Source: Acetoanaerobium noterae
GTDB taxonomy: Bacteria; Bacillota; Clostridia; Peptostreptococcales; Filifactoraceae
Length of the DNA stretch: 64,000 nucleotides
Reading direction: 5' to 3'
Assembly (NCBI RefSeq): GCF_900168025.1
Contig: NZ_FUYN01000003.1
Span: forward strand, 310,001-374,000
Positions within the stretch are counted from its first letter, which is position 1; every line of letters starts with the position of its first letter. A program made the translations under genes and the position numbers. Below the pieces are notes generated by a model. That model was given only the letters and a program-made list of their open reading frames with translations. It was not told the DNA's origin and made no database searches. Positions 47,158 through 55,733 of this stretch are shown piece after piece.

Positions 47158-47802
47158 TTACTTAACAATATATATATTATTATCGATATTATATATCCCA
47201 TCATTATTAATAACCATTAGCAGAACTCGTCTAGCATTTGTATTTATTTTAGCCATAGAATCTATAATTATGTTTATAAAATCTTTTGCACTATTATCAA
47301 ATACTTCAAAATAGTCAAATGTCCTTAAAGTTATAATTAAAGTTGTGTTTAAATAATTTTTCATACATTTTTTTTTATAATTGTTCATAAAATCATAAAA
47401 GTAAGAACATATATTATAATCTAAATCAATAGATTTATTTATTAGTCCAATTTTATTTTCTATAATTTTTTTAGCATTCATATTTTCAAATTTACCGTAT
47501 ACAAAATAGCTAATTTCCAATTTTTCAATTCTATCATCATGATATATCAATGCATCATAATTTTGGTTTCCTATTATAATCTTCATCTTGCTATTTTGCG
47601 GGCAATATCTTGATATGCTGTACAAATAAAGAATATAAAACTCTTCTAAAAATTCTTTAAACAAGCCTTTTTTTAATATAGCTAATTCTGTAAGTTCAGG
47701 ATCTGAATTTATCTCTTTGATTTTTAATTTAAAATATTCTTCCATCTGCTGTTTATTTCTATATATACCAATATCGTGAAAATAATTGTCGGCAATAATC
47801 AT
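47158..47802 (-). CDS. Unrecognised protein, 214 residues
   Basis: I do not recognise this protein. It is soluble, rich in Ile, Asn, Tyr and Lys, with no signal peptide or membrane helix. It begins MIIADNYFHDIGIYRNK. Features such as FKEFLEEFYILYLYSISRYCPQ and TTLIITLRTFDYFEVFDNSAKDF suggest a mixed alpha/beta fold. The start at 47802 lies behind AAGGGGATAT; a longer frame upstream has no such site. It pairs with the membrane-anchored orphan gene downstream. Biased low-GC coding suggests transferred DNA. Confidence 0.6.
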   Translation of the reverse strand: MIIADNYFHDIGIYRNKQQMEEYFKLKIKEINSDPELTELAILKKGLFKEFLEEFYILYLYSISRYCPQNSKMKIIIGNQNYDALIYHDDRIEKLEISYFVYGKFENMNAKKIIENKIGLINKSIDLDYNICSYFYDFMNNYKKKCMKNYLNTTLIITLRTFDYFEVFDNSAKDFINIIIDSMAKINTNARRVLLMVINNDGIYNIDNNIYIVK

Positions 47803-47865
47803 AATATATCCCCTTAATTCAAAATATGAATAACTGTTATACAATTTACATTTAAAGTATATCAC

Positions 47866-48315
47866 TTCTATAAATTTAAAAAATAATTTTAATATAAAAG
47901 TGTTATAAATATTTCTATCTTAAAATAAAAAAAGCCCTACCAATAAAGATAGCGCATAATCTTAAATCTCTATATTGTTTTCTTCTCTTTTTCCATTAAC
48001 ATAAGCTTGATAACCCTCTCTATGCTATATAAAAAGCATAATTTGGTTCAAATATATCATACTAAAATGTAATAACATTTTTTATATCGTTAATTTTCAC
48101 TTCAAGGCACACATGTTTTCTATCTTCTATATTATTCTATTCATTTAATACCTTAGGTAAAAGTTTTGGATAAATAAGTATAGAATAAACTCTTCTACTT
48201 AACATTATGAATAAATTTAATAAAATTCTCTAAGACGAATATTCTTTTAAAGGCTTATTTAGAATTTTGTTATATATCAAGTTGTTTTGCCAATATAATC
48301 TGTTAGTCTTTATGA
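47866..48315. other. 450-base stretch without a recognisable gene
   Basis: This A+T-rich DNA between the 214-residue orphan gene and the repeat array has stop codons in all frames and no clear promoter, RNA fold or match to the array units. It may be decayed coding sequence. Confidence 0.5.
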
Positions 48316-48580
48316 TTGTTAACTTCTAAGTTATCAATCTTTTCTTTTTTTTCTATATCTATATTTTTAAAGCTCATTCTACACAAAAAAATTGCAAGAG
48401 ATAAAATAGATATTATTAGTATCCCTCTTATATGAGTATTTACTGGCAAAATATTTATAATTGTAGAAAACACAATAATACTAACTACTCCATCACCTCT
48501 TATTTATCAATTTTAATTAATTTAAAAGAATAGTATATTGTCATTATTGATAATATACCTATTATCACAATAGAAATCAT
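48316..48580 (-). pseudogene. Frameshifted copy of the small membrane protein gene
   Basis: This copy is nearly identical to the intact gene at 50029-50307, including its leader and ribosome-binding site. One base is missing at about 48501, so the codon after IKIDK becomes TAA and the protein stops after the first helix. The 3' end has further small changes. The duplicated block extends on both sides (about 48316-48700 against 50044-50425). Confidence 0.85.
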
Positions 48581-48689
48581 TTTTTTCTCCTGAGTTCATC
48601 TTAATAACAACCATAAGAAATATTTTCATATACCGTTAGATTTTTGATGAAATTATTATTAATTAGATTATAAGCATTAATATATTTGC

Positions 48690-48965
48690 TTACTCTTTTA
48701 AGTTGTTTTCTTCTAAGATACAAAGTTTTTCTTTCTTTTCTATATCTTTATAGCTCTTCCTATATAAGACAGCTGAAAGAGAAAACATAAATAAAAGTAT
48801 CATATCTTTTAATTCCGTTTCAATAGGTAATAGATTATTAACTGCAGGAGTTAGGATAATTATGGTAGCAAGATTATCGCTTTTTGTTTTATCAACTTTT
48901 CTTAGCTTAAAAAAGTAATATATCGAAACTATAAATAAAATAGCCATTAATATGACTGTAATCAT
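48690..48965 (-). CDS. Small three-helix membrane protein, array copy
   Basis: This 91-residue protein has three hydrophobic segments: residues 2-19, 32-48 (ATIIILTPAVNNLLPIE) and 53-68. A basic loop (KLRKVDKTKSDN) lies after the first, and the charged tail ends ILEENNLKE. It is a paralogue of the genes at 49139, 50029 and 50419. The start follows AAAGGAGATAGG. Directly upstream is only a C-terminal scrap of the 119-residue partner gene (48979-49054). No known family is recognised. Confidence 0.7.
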   Translation of the reverse strand: MITVILMAILFIVSIYYFFKLRKVDKTKSDNLATIIILTPAVNNLLPIETELKDMILLFMFSLSAVLYRKSYKDIEKKEKLCILEENNLKE

Positions 48966-48978
48966 AACCTATCTCCTT

Positions 48979-49054
48979 TTACTCAGTATCTATAGAACTA
49001 ACTATAACAGGTATTTTCATGAATTCTTTATCATCTAATTCTATACTTATATAG
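48979..49054 (-). pseudogene. C-terminal remnant of the 119-residue partner gene
   Basis: About 25 codons match the end of the intact gene at 50708-51067 (LDDKEFMKIPVI-type ending and DTE stop). Homology then stops abruptly near 49054. The rest of this copy was deleted. About 85 bases of unrelated DNA follow before the next array gene. Confidence 0.8.
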
Positions 49055-49138
49055 TAACATTGCTTATATTTAGGAACTATCAATTCATAACTGATTAATA
49101 TCAGCTACCTGCCAATTTATTATTGTTGATGTATTTTT

Positions 49139-49417
49139 TTACTGCTCTAATGTATTTTCTTCTATTTTGGTACAATTTTCTTTATTTTTTCCTTCTATTT
49201 TCTTAATGTTTATTTTACACAATAGAATCACAATACCACAGGCAAAAACAAATATATATCCACCTGTTTTATAATGAATCGGTAGAATTTTTAAAACTGT
49301 AGAAAACAAAAAAATACTTCCGATTAATTCACTTCTTTCTTTATCAAGTTTTCTTAATTTTATGCAATAATACAATGAAATACTTGGTATAACAATAATT
49401 AAAATAGGAAAAATCAT
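49139..49417 (-). CDS. Small three-helix membrane protein, diverged array copy
   Basis: This 92-residue paralogue has the same layout. Helix 1 (IFPILIIVIPSISLYYC) is followed by the basic loop IKLRKLDKERSE, helix 2 (LIGSIFLFSTVLKILPIH), helix 3 (YIFVFACGIVILLC) and a charged tail ending KIEENTLEQ. It is the most diverged copy, which suggests an older duplication. It starts 14 bases after the stop of the 5'-truncated partner copy, with GGAGATT as ribosome-binding site. Confidence 0.7.
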   Translation of the reverse strand: MIFPILIIVIPSISLYYCIKLRKLDKERSELIGSIFLFSTVLKILPIHYKTGGYIFVFACGIVILLCKINIKKIEGKNKENCTKIEENTLEQ

Positions 49418-49431
49418 ATATAATCTCCTCT

Positions 49432-49788
49432 TTACTGAGTATCTAGAGAATTAACTATAACAGGTTTTTTCATAAATTCTTTATCATCTAATTCTATATT
49501 TATATAATATACACCACTTTTTTCAAACTCGACCGTAAAAGTAGTGATGGATGTAAAAAAATAATTTTGAGCTTCAAGCTGTTTCTCGCTTGATGATATA
49601 GCTTCTCCTGATGGATCAATAAGCGTAATTTTTTCTTTATATACTCCCTCTTGCAGAATCCAAGAAACAACAAAGTCAAACTCTGCTATTTCATTATTAT
49701 AAAATTGACTACTTACATTAATGAAGTTCAGATTACCATTTGATAGCTCTTGGACTTTTTTGCATATTATAGCTGATTGTAATAATAA
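49432..49788 (-). pseudogene. 5'-truncated copy of the 119-residue protein gene
   Basis: The frame matches the intact copy from about LQSAIICK to the end with few changes (for example INIELDDKEFMKKPVI at the end). The start codon and ribosome-binding site are gone: the sequence runs directly into a terminator hairpin (49787-49826), and an in-frame stop lies upstream with no start codon between. It should not be translated. Confidence 0.85.
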
Positions 49789-49826
49789 AGCCCTTAAGTA
49801 TTGTAATTTTCAATACTCAGGGCTTT
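49787..49826 (-). terminator. Hairpin fused to the truncated partner copy
   Basis: AAAGCCCTTAAGTATTG pairs with CAATACTCAGGGCTTT (two mismatches) around a 7-base loop. A degenerate version of the same hairpin lies upstream of the intact copy at about 51092-51130, so it is part of the duplicated block. Confidence 0.7.
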
Positions 49827-49917
49827 TATTTGCTATTCCCACTCTTCACTATCTTTATATCTTTTCTTTACAAAGTATTGCAATATCAGTATCTTTTTTA
49901 CAGATAGTTCTAGTGTA

Positions 49918-50050
49918 TATCTTTAATTTCGTATAGTTTTTAGATTTTTTTACCCGTTCCAGTACCAGTTCCAACTAAAACTTATGTTGTTATTATTCTT
50001 ATTAGATTATGAACATCAATATATTTGCTTACTCTTTTAAATTGTTTTCT
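49918..50050. repeat. Repeated intergenic block of the array, copy 1
   Basis: About 130 bases are nearly the same as 51139-51270. The block runs from a TTTCGTATRGTTTTTAGA motif through a microrepeat of CCAGT/TTCC units into the 3' end of a small membrane gene. It shows that whole gene-plus-spacer units were duplicated. Confidence 0.8.
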
Positions 50051-50307
50051 TCTACGATACCAAGCTTTTCTTTCTTTTCTATCTCTATATTTTTAAAGCT
50101 CATTCTACACAAAAAAATTGCAAGAGATAAAATAGATATTATTAGTATCCCTCTTATATGAGTATTTACTGGCAAAATATTTACAATTGTAGAAAACGCA
50201 ATAATACTAACTACTCCATCACCTCTTGATTTATCAATTTTAATTAATTTAAAAGAATAGTATATTGTCATTATTGATAATATACCTATTATCACAATAG
50301 AAATCAT
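50029..50307 (-). CDS. Small three-helix membrane protein, array copy
   Basis: This 92-residue intact copy starts MISIVIIGILSIMTIYYSF (helix 1). The loop KLIKIDKSRGDG, helix 2 (VVSIIAFSTIVNILPVN), helix 3 (GILIISILSLAIFLCR) and a tail ending VEENNLKE follow. The ATG at 50307 lies behind AGGAG. A 12-codon upstream extension is unlikely. Its pseudogene twin is at 48316-48580. It follows another array gene by 111 bases and has no 119-residue partner directly upstream. Confidence 0.72.
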   Translation of the reverse strand: MISIVIIGILSIMTIYYSFKLIKIDKSRGDGVVSIIAFSTIVNILPVNTHIRGILIISILSLAIFLCRMSFKNIEIEKKEKLGIVEENNLKE

Positions 50308-50418
50308 ATTTTTTTCTCCTAAGTTCATCTTAATAACAACCATAAGAGGTATTTTAATATACCGTTAGATTTCTTATGAAATTATTATTAATTAGATTAT
50401 AAGCATTAATATATTTGG

Positions 50419-50694
50419 TTACTCTTCTAAATTATTTTTTATTTTTTCTACAATATGAAGGTTTTTTCTCTCTATATTGTTAATGCAAATTTTATATAAA
50501 ACTACTGCAATAAATAACATGAAGATTAATATTATATCTTTTACTTTCCTGTTTATAGAAAGATTATTAATAACAGGCGCAAAAATAATAATACTAGCTA
50601 TAACATCACTTTTAGATTTATCAAGTTTTCTTAGTTTAAGAAAATAATACATCCCGCTAATTGATAAGACAAATAAAATAATCAGTGATAACAT
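50419..50694 (-). CDS. Small three-helix membrane protein, intact pair with the 119-residue protein
   Basis: This 91-residue paralogue has helix 1 (LSLIILFVLSISGMYYFL), a basic loop (KLRKLDKSKSDV), helix 2 (IASIIIFAPVINNLSIN), helix 3 (DIILIFMLFIAVVLY) and a charged tail ending KIKNNLEE. It begins 13 bases after the stop of the 119-residue gene, so the two are translationally coupled. This is the only array pair with both partners intact. Function unknown. Confidence 0.75.
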   Translation of the reverse strand: MLSLIILFVLSISGMYYFLKLRKLDKSKSDVIASIIIFAPVINNLSINRKVKDIILIFMLFIAVVLYKICINNIERKNLHIVEKIKNNLEE

Positions 50695-50707
50695 ATATTT
50701 TCACCCT

Positions 50708-51067
50708 TTACTCAGTATCATGAGAACTAATTATAACAGGTATTTTCATAAATTCTTTTTCATCTAATCCTATACTTATATAGTATACACCACTTTTTTC
50801 AAACTCGACCGTAAAAGTAGTAATGGATGTAAAAAAATAATTTTGAGCTTCTAGCTGTTTCTCGCTTGATGGAATAGCTTCTCCTGATGGATCAATAAGC
50901 GTAATTTTTTCTTTATATACTCCCTCTTGAAGAATCCAAGAAACAACAAAGTCAAACTCTGCTATTTCTTTATTATAAAATTGACTACTTACATTAATGA
51001 AGTTCAGATTACCATTTGATAGCTCTTGGACTTCTTTGCATATTATAGCTGATTGTAATATTGTCAT
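50708..51067 (-). CDS. 119-residue soluble beta-rich protein (DUF6941-like)
   Basis: This soluble 119-residue protein has no signal peptide. It opens ILQSAIICKEVQELSNGNLNFINV, continues through WILQEGVYKEKITLIDPSGEAIP, and ends with VEFEKSGVYYISIGLDEKEFMKIPVII. The alternating pattern suggests an Ig-like beta sandwich. The layout (cell-interior opening strand, NGxLNFI, DPSGE, then GVYxIxIxLD) resembles the uncharacterised DUF6941 family; this is a recognition by eye, not a search. It is the first gene of the intact array pair. The membrane-protein partner follows 13 bases later. Confidence 0.7.
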   Translation of the reverse strand: MTILQSAIICKEVQELSNGNLNFINVSSQFYNKEIAEFDFVVSWILQEGVYKEKITLIDPSGEAIPSSEKQLEAQNYFFTSITTFTVEFEKSGVYYISIGLDEKEFMKIPVIISSHDTE

Positions 51068-51138
51068 ATATTATCTATCACAATACAAAAGCCCTAAATA
51101 TTGTAATTTCAATACTCAAGACTTTTGTTTATTATTCT

Positions 51139-51270
51139 CACTATTATTTCGTATGGTTTTTAGATTTTTTTACCCGTTCCAGTACCAGTTCCAATTAAAA
51201 CTTATGTTGATATTATTCTTATTAGTTTATAAGCATTAATATATTTGGTTACTCTTTTAAGTTGTTTTCT
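51139..51270. repeat. Repeated intergenic block of the array, copy 2
   Basis: This is the partner of 49918-50050. It carries the same CCAGT/TTCC microrepeat and the 3' end of a membrane-protein gene, with scattered base changes. Confidence 0.8.
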
Positions 51271-51445
51271 TCCACGATGCCAAGTTTTCTTTCTTTTCTA
51301 TATCTTTAAATCCCTTCCTTAATAAGACAGCTGAAAGAGCACACATAAATAAAAGTATCCTATCTTTTAATTCTGTTTCTATAGGTAATAGATTGTTATA
51401 GAATGTTACTATAAATATAGTCAAGAGAAACTTGTTAAATTCCAT
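51257..51445 (-). pseudogene. Decayed copy of the small membrane protein gene
   Basis: Residues from NNLLPIETELKDRILLFM to FKDIEKKEN match the gene at 48690-48965 closely. The first helix and basic loop have been replaced by an unrelated 16-residue start (MEFNKFLLTIFIVTFY). A frameshift near the end turns the ILEENNLKE tail into LASWKKTT. It marks the right edge of the array, next to the Fe-S gene. Confidence 0.8.
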
Positions 51446-51456
51446 CTATAATAATT

Positions 51457-51993
51457 TTAGTCCCAGCCAAATGTCTGAGCCATATCTAGTAGCTTTTCCT
51501 TTTGCTCTTCATAGCCCTCAATAAAAATTGTCTTACAGTGATTAATTTTATATTCTCCTGCTATCATTTTTGCGGCAAAGGAAAGACAAGTAGCACAGCC
51601 ACAGCTTTTGCAATTTGTTTTTGGAAGATACTTATAAACTTCTATAGTTGATGGGTTTGCTCTTCTTTCGTACAAAGGCGTAATATTTGACTTGCTATCA
51701 TAAGTAGAGTTCACTAGCTCCATAACCATATCCATTATTTCATATGCATCAAACTCATTTATAGCTTTTGATACAGATAATTTTGTGGGATGAAGAGTAA
51801 TTAATCTAAATTCTTTTTTAAAGGTCAGGCTATTTGAGCTAACATTGTAAATAGCCGATTTCATCTGGGTATTTAAATATGGAAAAATTTCTGAAATGTC
51901 CTTATCAAAAATTGCATGAAACTTAACTCTATTAAAATCAGCCGTGCATGGCTCAATAAAATCAAGCATAATACTTTCTAATAGTTTCCCCAT
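51457..51993 (-). CDS. Putative Fe-S cluster protein with CxxC-type C-terminal motif
   Basis: The last ~45 residues of this 178-residue protein (KTNCKSCGCATCLSFAAKMIAGEYKINHC) form the four-cysteine 4Fe-4S motif found in the corrinoid protein of acetyl-CoA synthase and in electron-transfer proteins. The first ~130 residues form a domain I cannot name. It probably carries or senses a low-potential cluster. It follows the class V aminotransferase by 24 bases on the same strand; that enzyme could supply sulfur. Confidence 0.75.
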   Translation of the reverse strand: MGKLLESIMLDFIEPCTADFNRVKFHAIFDKDISEIFPYLNTQMKSAIYNVSSNSLTFKKEFRLITLHPTKLSVSKAINEFDAYEIMDMVMELVNSTYDSKSNITPLYERRANPSTIEVYKYLPKTNCKSCGCATCLSFAAKMIAGEYKINHCKTIFIEGYEEQKEKLLDMAQTFGWD

Positions 51994-52017
51994 GATTTTC
52001 TCCTATCTTACTAAATA

Positions 52018-53166
52018 CTAAGCTTCATTTGAAATTTCTACAAGAGCCTCATAAAGCTTATCAATATCCTCTTTAGTATTAAAATAACCTATCCCAATTC
52101 TTGCTGTTCCTGTTTTTATAGTCCCTATTAATTCATGAGCTAGAGGAGCACAGTGAAGTCCTGCCCTTATCATGATATCGTAGTTTTTATCGAGTTTATA
52201 TGCTATATCTTCACAGCGCATTCCTTCAATATTAAAGGATATAACCATAGCCGAGCCCTTTGATTCATCTGGTCCGTAAAGCTTTACTTTCTCGATTTTT
52301 TTTAGCTGCTCATAGGCATAGGCTCTTAGCTCTTTTTCTTTATTATGTATGGTCTTGATTCCTTCATTTTCTATGTATTCAAGAGCTGATTTTAGTCCTG
52401 CTATTCCACTTATATTCAAGGTTCCTACTTCAAGCTTATTTGGATAGTAATCTACTTGATAAGGATAAGCAGAGTCTCCCCCAGTTCCACCTTGCTTTAT
52501 AGGATTAAAATCTACGCTTTCTCTGATTGCAAGTCCACCAGTTCCCATTGGCCCCATAAGTGACTTGTGCCCAGTAAATGCAATTATATCTATATTGTCT
52601 CTTTGCATATCTATATCAAAAGCTCCTGCTGTCTGAGCCGTATCCACTAAAAATAGTACATTGTGTCTTTTCGCTATCTCACCTATTTGCGCTATAGGCT
52701 GGATACTCCCCAGAACATTTGAAGCATGGGTGAAGATTATAAGCTTTGTATTTTTATTAATCAAAGCTTCTACATCTTCAGCTTTTGTAGTTCCGTCTTT
52801 GTCACAGGAAGCATTCGAAATAGTTATGCCTTTATCTCTTTCCATGGTCTTGAGACATCTCCAAACAGCGTTATGCTCCAAGGAGCTTGTTATGACATGG
52901 TCATTTTCTTCAAGTATTCCATAAAGAGCCATATTTATGGCTTCAGTCACATTTAAAGTAAAAATGACCTTCTTAGGGTCATTTTGATTGAATAGTTTAG
53001 AGATAAGCTTTCTAGTATCGTAAACTATCTTATCAGCGACCATTGCTTTTCTATATCCGCCTCTGCCTGATGAAACTCCTACATCCACCATGAAATCAAA
53101 TACTGCTTTAGCAACTTGATTCGGCTTTGGATATGATGTGGCTCCATTATCAAGATAGATTCCCAT
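52018..53166 (-). CDS. Cysteine desulfurase-like class V aminotransferase
   Basis: This 382-residue PLP enzyme opens MGIYLDNGATSYPKP. The PLP lysine is in FTGHKSLMGPMGTGGL, the PLP aspartate and histidine regions are VDTAQTAGAFDID and SSLEHNAV, and the active cysteine is probably in RAGLHCAPLAHE. This is the stand-alone cysteine desulfurase family (TIGR01977-like) rather than IscS or SufS. The start at 53166 lies behind GGGGAGAAT; a 25-codon extension has no such site. It likely works with the Fe-S protein downstream. Confidence 0.88.
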   Translation of the reverse strand: MGIYLDNGATSYPKPNQVAKAVFDFMVDVGVSSGRGGYRKAMVADKIVYDTRKLISKLFNQNDPKKVIFTLNVTEAINMALYGILEENDHVITSSLEHNAVWRCLKTMERDKGITISNASCDKDGTTKAEDVEALINKNTKLIIFTHASNVLGSIQPIAQIGEIAKRHNVLFLVDTAQTAGAFDIDMQRDNIDIIAFTGHKSLMGPMGTGGLAIRESVDFNPIKQGGTGGDSAYPYQVDYYPNKLEVGTLNISGIAGLKSALEYIENEGIKTIHNKEKELRAYAYEQLKKIEKVKLYGPDESKGSAMVISFNIEGMRCEDIAYKLDKNYDIMIRAGLHCAPLAHELIGTIKTGTARIGIGYFNTKEDIDKLYEALVEISNEA

Positions 53167-53322
53167 ACTATTCTCCCCTAACTGCATATTATTTAGTTTT
53201 ATTATATCACAGTTGGATATGCTTGTATTAATATACTTCATTTTAGAATAAAAATTAAAATTATATATTTATTTTGTACTCTCTATATATTTCTACAGAT
53301 TATTTTAACTAAAACAACATTA

Positions 53323-53979
53323 CTAATTTAGTTCTAGTCGCTCTCCTCTAGTAATATATACTATTTTTTCACATACATTAGTAAGATGATCAGCTATTCT
53401 CTCTAGATATCTGCCTATGAAAAGAAGTTTCGTACCTTGGCTTATATTTTCTCTATTTTCGTGAATCTTTAGTAGAACCTCATTATATATATCCTTATAG
53501 ATTTCATCTATCATCTCATCATCTCTGCTCACTTCTATTGCAAGGTCAGCATCTAGCTCCTTAAAGCTAATTTTTGTAGCATCTATCATATTTAGTATGA
53601 TATCTCTCATTTTAGGTATGTCCTTTAGTTCTTTCATAAGAGGCTCTTTACCTATAAGAATTACCTCTCTAGCAATATTTACACAGTAATCACCCATACG
53701 CTCTAAATCAGTGACCATTTTAATAAGAGAAAATAAAGTTCTTAAGTCTTTTGCCTTTGGTTGCTGCAAAGCAATCAGCTCAATACATTTTTCTTCAATT
53801 TGGTTCATTTTCTCATCTATTCTGTCGTCAAACTTGAATATTTCTCTTGCTCCATGAACATCTTGCTCTTCTAAAGTCCTTATAACCTCTGTTAGTATAT
53901 CTCTTACCATATCCATCATCACTAAAACCTGAGAAGAAAGATATTTTAAATCATTGTCAAACCCTTCTCTTATCATCAT
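53323..53979 (-). CDS. phoU: Phosphate uptake regulator PhoU
   Basis: PhoU (218 residues) is a helical protein that links the Pst transporter to the Pho two-component system and limits phosphate uptake. It has two PhoU repeats; MIDEIYKDIYNEVLL in the second and FDDRIDEKMNQIEEKCI in the first carry the usual metal-binding acidic helix. It is the last gene of the pst operon, 6 bases after pstB. Confidence 0.96.
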   Translation of the reverse strand: MMIREGFDNDLKYLSSQVLVMMDMVRDILTEVIRTLEEQDVHGAREIFKFDDRIDEKMNQIEEKCIELIALQQPKAKDLRTLFSLIKMVTDLERMGDYCVNIAREVILIGKEPLMKELKDIPKMRDIILNMIDATKISFKELDADLAIEVSRDDEMIDEIYKDIYNEVLLKIHENRENISQGTKLLFIGRYLERIADHLTNVCEKIVYITRGERLELN

Positions 53980-53985
53980 ATCCTC

Positions 53986-54765
53986 CTAACCGAATCTTCC
54001 AGTTACATAATCTTCTGTTCTTTTATCTCTTGGCGAAGTAAATATTATATTTGTATCATCGTACTCTATCATTTCTCCCATTAAGAAAAATGCCGTCTTA
54101 TCTGATATTCTCGCCGCTTGCTGCATCGAGTGAGTAACTATTACTATAGAATATTGATTTTTCAACGTTTCAATCAAGTCCTCTATTTTAGATGTTGCTA
54201 TAGGGTCAAGAGCTGACGTAGGTTCATCCATCAAAATTACATCGGGCTGAACAGCTAGGCATCTAGCTATGCATAGTCTTTGCTGTTGTCCTCCGGATAA
54301 TCCATAGGCGTTGTCATCTAATCTATCCTTTACTTCATCCCATAGTGCCGCTGCCTTTAAACTAGTTTCAAGAATTTCAGATAGTATTTTCTTATCCTTT
54401 ATTCCATGAATTTTAGGTCCATAAAGCACATTTTCGTATATGCTCTTTGGAAAAGGATTTGGTTTTTGAAATACCATTCCTACTCTAGTTCTAAGTTCTT
54501 CTAGCCTCACACTTTTATCAAATATATCAGTTCCGTGGTAGTTTATTTCTCCTGTAGTTCTTACAACTGGTATATTTTCTATCATTCTGTTTAGTGTTTT
54601 TATAAAAGTTGATTTTCCACAACCTGAAGGTCCTATGATTGCTGTAACTCTATTTTTTAGAATCTGCATGTTGATATTTCTAAGAGCCTGGTCTTTTCCA
54701 TACCATAAATTTAAATCCTTTACGTCATAAACGACTTCACTGCTTAACTTTACATTTTCTGTCAA
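53986..54765 (-). CDS. pstB: Phosphate ABC transporter ATPase PstB
   Basis: PstB (259 residues) powers phosphate import. Walker A is [19 protein letters not shown], the signature is [18 protein letters not shown] and Walker B is [13 protein letters not shown], with the PstB-specific [23 protein letters not shown]. The start is TTG at 54765 behind AGGAGGAAT. It lies 16 bases after pstA. Confidence 0.97.
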   Translation of the reverse strand: MTENVKLSSEVVYDVKDLNLWYGKDQALRNINMQILKNRVTAIIGPSGCGKSTFIKTLNRMIENIPVVRTTGEINYHGTDIFDKSVRLEELRTRVGMVFQKPNPFPKSIYENVLYGPKIHGIKDKKILSEILETSLKAAALWDEVKDRLDDNAYGLSGGQQQRLCIARCLAVQPDVILMDEPTSALDPIATSKIEDLIETLKNQYSIVIVTHSMQQAARISDKTAFFLMGEMIEYDDTNIIFTSPRDKRTEDYVTGRFG

Positions 54766-54781
54766 GCTTCATTCCTCCTAA

Positions 54782-55732
54782 TTAAAATTTTCTTTGAAAT
54801 TTATTTCTAATTAAAATAGCTGTAAAATTCATTATAAATAACACTAGGAGCAAAACTACTATAGTTGCAGCTGCTAGGTTAGCATATTCTTTTGTAAGCA
54901 CTGTATCTAAAGTCCAGTAATAAATCTGGATTGGCATAGCGGTAAAATCATCCATAATGCTAGTCGGAAGCTTCATAATAAGTGTAGGAACACCTAGCAC
55001 GACAAGAGGCGCGGTTTCTCCTATAGCTCTTGATACAGATAAAATAACGCCTGTAAGTATTCCTGGAACAGCTACAGGAAGCACTACCTTCCAAGTTGTA
55101 GTCCATTTTGAAGCTCCCATTGCATATGAAGCTTCTCTTAGATATCCTGGCACAGCTCTTAAAGCCTCTTGACTAGCCACAACTACAACTGGAAGCACTA
55201 ATAATGACATAGTAAGCCCTCCAGCTAAAATACTTGAACCCAAAGAAAATATTCTCCCGAAAACAGCAAGTCCAAGTAAACCAAATATTACAGATGGCAC
55301 GCTGGCAAGGTTTGATATATTGACCTTTATAAAGGATTGGATTTTCCCTTTATTTGCATATTCCTCAAGATAAATAGCTGTAGATACTCCAAGTATGCAT
55401 ACAACTGGTATTACGATGCTCATTAGATATAAGGTTCCAAGTATAGCTCCTTTTATTCCAGCTTTTTCAGGAAAAATCGAAAGATTGCTAGTTAAAAAAT
55501 CCATATCCAGCCAGCCTATGCTTTGCACTGATATTCTATATATTAGAATCCCAAGCACAACTAGTGAAACTAGAGTTGAAAGAGAAAAAATAAATTTAGA
55601 AACCTTATCAAGGGCTATTCTGTGTTTCATTTTTTTCATGTTTATTTCAAATCCCTTATTATCAGGATTAGTTTTCAGAGTTAAATTATTTTTAAGAGGA
55701 GCAGTATTTTTAATTTGTACATCTAAGTTCAT
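54782..55732 (-). CDS. pstA: Phosphate ABC transporter permease PstA
   Basis: This 316-residue membrane protein has six helices plus a ~60-residue N-terminal extension. The permease EAA motif is EALRAVPGYLREASYAMGASKW, followed by LPVAVPGILTGVILSVSRAIGETAPL. The N-terminal extension (NLDVQIKNTAPLK...) is hydrophilic and of unknown role. It starts one base after the pstC stop, so translation is coupled. Confidence 0.95.
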   Translation of the reverse strand: MNLDVQIKNTAPLKNNLTLKTNPDNKGFEINMKKMKHRIALDKVSKFIFSLSTLVSLVVLGILIYRISVQSIGWLDMDFLTSNLSIFPEKAGIKGAILGTLYLMSIVIPVVCILGVSTAIYLEEYANKGKIQSFIKVNISNLASVPSVIFGLLGLAVFGRIFSLGSSILAGGLTMSLLVLPVVVVASQEALRAVPGYLREASYAMGASKWTTTWKVVLPVAVPGILTGVILSVSRAIGETAPLVVLGVPTLIMKLPTSIMDDFTAMPIQIYYWTLDTVLTKEYANLAAATIVVLLLVLFIMNFTAILIRNKFQRKF

Positions 55733-55733
55733 A

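Noticed and set aside
49936-50028. Short tryptophan-rich peptide gene (ending WNWYWNG)
   Set aside because: No start codon lies between the upstream in-frame stop and the motif in either copy.
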